Source of the DNA: Amaranthus tricolor
Taxonomy: Eukaryota > Streptophyta > Magnoliopsida > Caryophyllales > Amaranthaceae
Length of the DNA: 64,000 nt
Direction: 5' to 3'
Assembly: GCF_026212465.1 (NCBI RefSeq)
Contig: NC_080056.1
Location: 10,218,392-10,282,391, forward strand
Under the pieces are notes generated by a model that was not told the DNA's origin, did not search any database, and was given only the letters and a program-made list of their open reading frames with translations. A program made the translations under genes and the position numbers. This document shows, one piece after another, positions 59,464-64,000 of the stretch. Each line of letters begins with the position of its first letter. Position 1 is the first letter of the stretch.

Positions 59464-60862
59464 TCACTCAATTTTCTAATCTTGCTTTTGTCTTTCGAGA
59501 AAACTTTCTTTCTTTTTCAAGCTTTCAAGAATTCATTAATGGCTCCCAAACAAAAGTCTACTTGATCTGCCACAAATTAGATAAGGGTGAATCGCCAAAA
59601 ATACCTGGTTCTGAAACTCTAAATTCATCCATTTCTTCCCCTCTCGCTGTTGTGGAAGTACTCAAATCTTGGTTTGAAAACCATATGGCGTTTGGAAAAT
59701 GGATTGATGTCTTTAAACATCGTTCAGTTTCTTTTGTTGATATGTTGAATTACAATTTCTTTCTGTTTGAGGATTTTGAAATCTTTTCTGCTTATATTGA
59801 ATCTACACCAGGTAAACTCTTAGACCTAGGTTCTGTGTCTTTTCCCATTTTGGTGAAAATTTTCTTACAATCTATCTTTCATAACTCTTGATGGTTTTCC
59901 CGCTTTACGAAGTTATATTAAAGGTCAACAAATTGTGATAACAAAAACCGAAATCAATGAGTTGTTCAACTTTTCAAATGTTGTTGATGATTCTACTCCA
60001 AACTCATTCGCTTTTGAAAATGCAAAGGATATGTTTGTTTTGTCCTCACATCTTGATTTTTCTCCTACAAGACAGTTAACCCACAATGGTTTAACTTTAT
60101 TTGGAAAACTTCTTCATAGTTTGATAGCCAAACTTGTTTATTCAAAAGGAACTTCTTGCGAGTTAGTCTCTGATTCTCATTTAATTTTAATGTGGAAAAT
60201 TTTTGCTCGGAAATCTATTAATTATGCTTCTTTAGTCATTTCTACTATGAGGTTTTGTACTTCCAGCTTTCGAAATTTGGCCCTCCCATATGCAAATCTC
60301 CTTTCACTCATCTTTGGTCATTTTAACCTCATTTCTGATTTAGAAGAGGTAGACTATTTTGGCCCTCAATCTTTCTCAAACAATATTTTGACTCCTTTAG
60401 GAATCTTTAAGATTGTTGATAAATATGAGTTATACTCAAATATATCAGTAACAGAGAAGGAGGAGTTACAGAAATTACATGGAAAAACGATTGTTCGCTT
60501 GGAACCTCATTCTAGAGACAACCACACTACACATGATAAGTATCCACTCTTACAGTTATTTAAGATACTTTTATGAAAAAAATAAAAGGAATGGTAGTAG
60601 AGGATGTGGTTGTGGTAGAGGAAGTTGAGGAGGAGAATACTGAAAAAGAGGAACATATGCCAAAAGAAAGAGAGGCTGATCAAGAAGGAAAATAGGTTGA
60701 AAAGAGGAGGAGGAGAAGAAAGAAGATGAGGTTGCTGCTCTAATTACACAAGCACCGCCACCACCACCAACTGTTAAGCCTACCTCACAAGCTGACGTGA
60801 CAACTTCTTCCCCGGGTAAACCTAAAGCTTCCAAGAAAAGGAAGACTAGGTCCAGGAAGTGA
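59464..60862 (+). pseudogene. Copia copy 2 ORF3 (env-position gene), longer homologue
   Basis: The first frame, up to 59889, reads FSNLAFVFRENFLSFSSFQE, VEVLKSWFENHMAFGKW, and LNYNFFLFEDFEIFSAYIES. A stop at 59889 is followed by a second frame (59935-60576) with TEINELFNFSNVVDDSTP, HNGLTLFGKLLHSLIAKLVY, SCELVSDSHLILMWKIFARK, NLALPYANLLSLIFGHFN and ISVTEKEELQKLHGKT. The middle resembles the putative plant transposon protein domain found in ORF3 of SIRE elements. An acidic then Lys/Arg-rich tail follows to 60862 in disrupted frames, with KPKASKKRKTRSRK conserved with copy 1. Its role is unknown. Confidence 0.7.
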
Positions 60863-61214
60863 ATTTGATAAGTTTGATGAACAATCTTTTATTTTTTCCA
60901 TACAATTTAGTTTTTTCAAAAACAATCCCAAACATGTTAGCTCTTTGTTGATTTTTTATGAAAGTCAAAAAGGGGGAGAATATTTTGATTTGTAATAGCT
61001 TAGATAATAGTCATAACTTATTTTGCATGTTGCTTAATGATTGTTTTGCTTATGCTTGTTTGCTTGATTATTGCTGTTACTTCTGTTTATATTCATGCTA
61101 TTTCAAGCTACCATGTTCATGCTTGATTATTTTGCTTCATGGTTATCGTTCATATGCTAATACTGATTATTGTTGATCATGGTACATTATTCATGATATG
61201 GTCTTAAAATGATG
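60863..61214 (+). other. Copia copy 2 3' non-coding region
   Basis: AAAGTCAAAAAGGGGGAGAA at 60961-60980 is shared with copy 1 (40003-40022). T-rich sequence follows. Confidence 0.6.
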
Positions 61215-61886
61215 GTTTTTTTTGTTTGAATTAATTAATATTCAATGCTTGGCATGAGTACTAGGGTGGCAGCATATCAAAGATTTGAAAGAGCTAAAAA
61301 TAGTAACTAAAACATGTGTTGAACAAGTCATAGTGGAGCGTCAGATTTTACTTGCTGTCCAAATTTTTGAAGACTGGTTCAACATAACCAGTTGGCAAAA
61401 AAAAAGGAATGAAGTTTCAATTGTTCAAACGGCTATGTTAGAGGCGTAACATATATATAAGAGGCTTCATTCAAGAATTAAGAGAATTGCAACACATCTT
61501 ACGAAATAGCTTTCTACTTACTTTGAGTTTTAATATTTAAAAAAGTTGTATAAACTTAATTCATCTAACTCTCTCATTTGTAAAAGGTCTTAGAGTAAAA
61601 GAGAGTTAGAACTTTAATTTCATTTACGCCTTAAAGCTTGAACTACTTTTTAAAGTATTTATTTTGTTTTCTCTTTTGTGAGATTGGGATTAGAACTTTT
61701 ATTAAGGGAACTTGTAAGACGTTCTTCAAGGGGAAGAATGTAGTGAGAGAAGATAGAGAAATTCTCTTAGTCATCTAAGGTTCATTAATAAAAGGCGTTG
61801 AATCCTAAGGGTTGGAAGAAAACCCATAGGCGGGGAGTAGGGCATTGATAGTCAAACCTCGTTAACAAATCCCTTGTTCTTATTTA
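61215..61886 (+). repeat. 3' LTR remnant of copia copy 2, both ends missing
   Basis: It is collinear with 46885-47550 of the 5' LTR: TTCAATGCTTGGCATGAGTA, CAAACGGCTATGTT, AGGCGTTGAATCCTAA and CGTTAACAAATCCCTTGT. The first ~440 bp and last ~135 bp are absent. Confidence 0.8.
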
Positions 61887-62310
61887 GGGATTTTAAAACA
61901 CCCCATGCACAAACACCTTGATTCTAAGCTCCACATAAACTCCTAATGTGTGGTCCTACGTAAGCTTCTTAGCTCAGGTCCTTACTTTTCGAGTTCAACT
62001 CTAATACTATAAATATTTGAATGCATCCAAAAACGATTATAATTTTGAATCTTTAACATGCACAAATTTTCTTAACAAAAAGTTGGAAATATACATACTT
62101 TATGATTATATTTATCCTTTGATGAGTAGTCTTCTGTTGAGCAACTATTTGAAATTCAATATACTTTATATTTGGATGTATGGGGAATCTGCGGGGGCAT
62201 TTTTTTACCTCCCAGTTAATTATTATTGTGTATGAAAGGTTTGGATAATTTAGTTTAGGTTTGGATAATTTTGTTGTACATGGAATAAGTTGGATTCTTA
62301 TTTTTCTTTA
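61887..62310. other. Unassigned sequence between copia copy 2 and the long-TIR element
   Basis: No gene was recognised. GTTTGGATAATTTAG and GTTTGGATAATTTTG form a short direct repeat near 62240-62275. The open frame at 62017-62235 is AT-driven. Confidence 0.4.
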
Positions 62311-63343
62311 GGATTATTCACCAACTACAGCCTTCAAGTTTAGTCATTTTAGAATAAACTGACTCAAAGCTTTTTTACAAACAACAACCTTCAAATTACC
62401 AAACACCACATTGATACAACCAGGGTAAATGAGTTTTGACTTTCAATAAAATTCATTAATCTAACCTAATTACCCAATTACCCCCAATTATATCCTTCTT
62501 TTCCAACCTCTCTACACCCCTTCTCAGTCACCACTATTCCCCCACCTCATCACTACCACCACCACCACCACCACCAGCCCCTTCTTTAATGACAACCCCT
62601 CCTTTAATTGTATTCTTCCATCTTTAATTTCTCCCACAAAAATACAACAATGGAATCAGCATTCACAAACTGTTCACGAATAAGCTCGAGGATTGGAGGA
62701 TATCATCATATCATACTTGGCCACAACTTAGAAACCTTGGAATTCCAGAGAATAAACACCAAAAAAATGCGAGAAACTTTGTGGTAAGATTCAAACATTT
62801 GTTGACCCTGTTCACCACCATGTTTCTTCTGAGTGAAAAGGCCGGGAACGCCAAAATAATTCTTCTTCTAAATTAATGCCGATGAAAACTCAATGGTTTG
62901 AGTTTTTATGTTGAGAATAGTATTGATGAGTATGAATCTGAAATCCTGATGAAGAAGAAATGATCATTCAACAAAACTTTCATTTTCAAACTCAAGATGT
63001 TCACTAATTTACTCAAATCTAATTTAAGGTTTTCAATTTCAGCTGTTTCTTGCTTGAATGTAACATATGTTAATTACAAGATTTGCAATTTTGAGCTTGA
63101 AAAAGAGGTTAGTAGATCCTATAATGGGGAATATCCCTACTATGCGCCTTGGTGCGGATGTGCTGTATAATGGGCTAATGTGCTTAATGGTGAAAGAAGA
63201 AACGAAAATAAAGCCAAAAAGTACACATTGAATAACGATGTCGTGTTTGGTAATTTGAAGGTTGTTGTTTGTAAAAAAAAAAAAACTTTGAGGCTGTTTA
63301 TTCCAAAATGACCAAACTTTAAAGTTGTAGTTCGTAAATAATC
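62311..63343 (+). mobile_element. Long-TIR (MULE-like) element, complete copy 2 (~1.03 kb)
   Basis: The ends are inverted repeats of ~100 bp. The left (62311-62405) starts GATTATTCACCAACTACAGC and includes TAGAATAAACTGACTCAAAG and ACAAACAACAACCTTCAAAT. The right (63245-63343) complements to GATTATTTACGAACTACAAC, GGAATAAACAGCCTCAAAG and ACAAACAACAACCTTCAAAT. The flanks show ATTTTTCTTTA and ATTTTTTTA, at best a decayed ~9-bp TSD. The interior holds (CCA)n at 62555-62577 and the sequence shared, inverted, with 12600-13835. No transposase is present. Long TIRs suggest a MULE-like family; this is inference. Confidence 0.7.
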
Positions 63344-63417
63344 ATTTTTTTATAAAATTTACTCTTATAAATGTATGAAATATTTAATTTGATACTTAAT
63401 AACATAATTAAAATAGA

Positions 63418-64000
<583 letters not shown>

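Larger units (their letters stand above)
46449..61886 (+). mobile_element. SIRE-type copia retrotransposon, copy 2, degraded and twice interrupted
   Basis: The pieces, in order, are 5' LTR (46449-47684), PBS-like site, gag start (47731-47907), Athila-type insertion (47908-55344), gag remnant joined to RT by a deletion (55345-55588), solo-LTR insertion (55589-57898), RT to RNase H (57904-58952), ORF3 (59464-60862), and a 3' LTR piece lacking both ends (about 61215-61886). Sequence identity to copy 1 is high in coding parts but the LTRs differ clearly, so the two belong to related subfamilies. Protease and integrase are absent, lost in the gag-RT deletion. Confidence 0.85.

Overview
This window looks like nuclear DNA of a flowering plant, most likely a eudicot. 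It is AT-rich, the one cellular gene has introns, and nearly everything else is plant transposable elements. The element types are SIRE/Maximus-type Ty1-copia, Ty3-gypsy, Athila-type, Helitron, CACTA, MULE/Pack-MULE, hAT and MITEs, together with long (AT)n tracts. I cannot name the species from sequence alone.

Layout. (1) 1-6.7 kb: the 3' half of a gene for a ubiquinol-cytochrome c chaperone (UQCC1/CBP3 family). Four in-phase exons carry the C-terminal domain, the introns are large, and upstream exons lie outside the window. (2) 6.7-14.1 kb: a cluster of DNA transposons. These are a CACTA end fragment, a complete 2.1-kb CACTA element with a 3-bp TSD and an internal minisatellite, a 0.9-kb Pack-MULE (9-bp TSD) carrying a DUF1685 gene fragment, a 0.84-kb hAT element (8-bp TSD), and an incomplete element with ~100-bp terminal repeats. 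(3) 14.1-25.3 kb: one large decayed Helitron on the minus strand, with Rep HUH and Tyr motifs, PIF1-like helicase and a CTAG 3' end. A CACTA element, an LTR-like element, MITEs and an (AT)n-bearing intron or insertion break it up.

(4) 26.5-42.1 kb: a SIRE-type copia element with both LTRs and a 5-bp TSD. It has gag, protease, integrase, RT, RNase H and an env-position ORF3. A 5.8-kb gypsy element with 816-bp LTRs sits inside its RNase H region. (5) 42.1-46.4 kb: a MITE, a second hAT copy and truncated LTR pieces. (6) 46.4-61.9 kb: a second, more damaged SIRE-type copia element, interrupted by a 7.4-kb minus-strand Athila-type derivative that lacks RT and integrase and by a 2.3-kb solo LTR. 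(7) 62.3-63.3 kb: the intact second copy of the ~100-bp-TIR family. (8) 63.4 kb to the end: an (AT)n tract.

Apart from the chaperone gene, no intact cellular pathway is encoded. The genes read as successive insertions, many datable relative to one another by nesting and target-site duplications. All retroelement coding regions seen here carry stops, frameshifts or deletions. I found no convincing new biological system. The observations most worth checking are the Pack-MULE with its captured DUF1685 fragment, the two-copy TIR family carrying a shared unidentified coding-like segment, and the Helitron whose frame rejoins exactly across two nested insertions.
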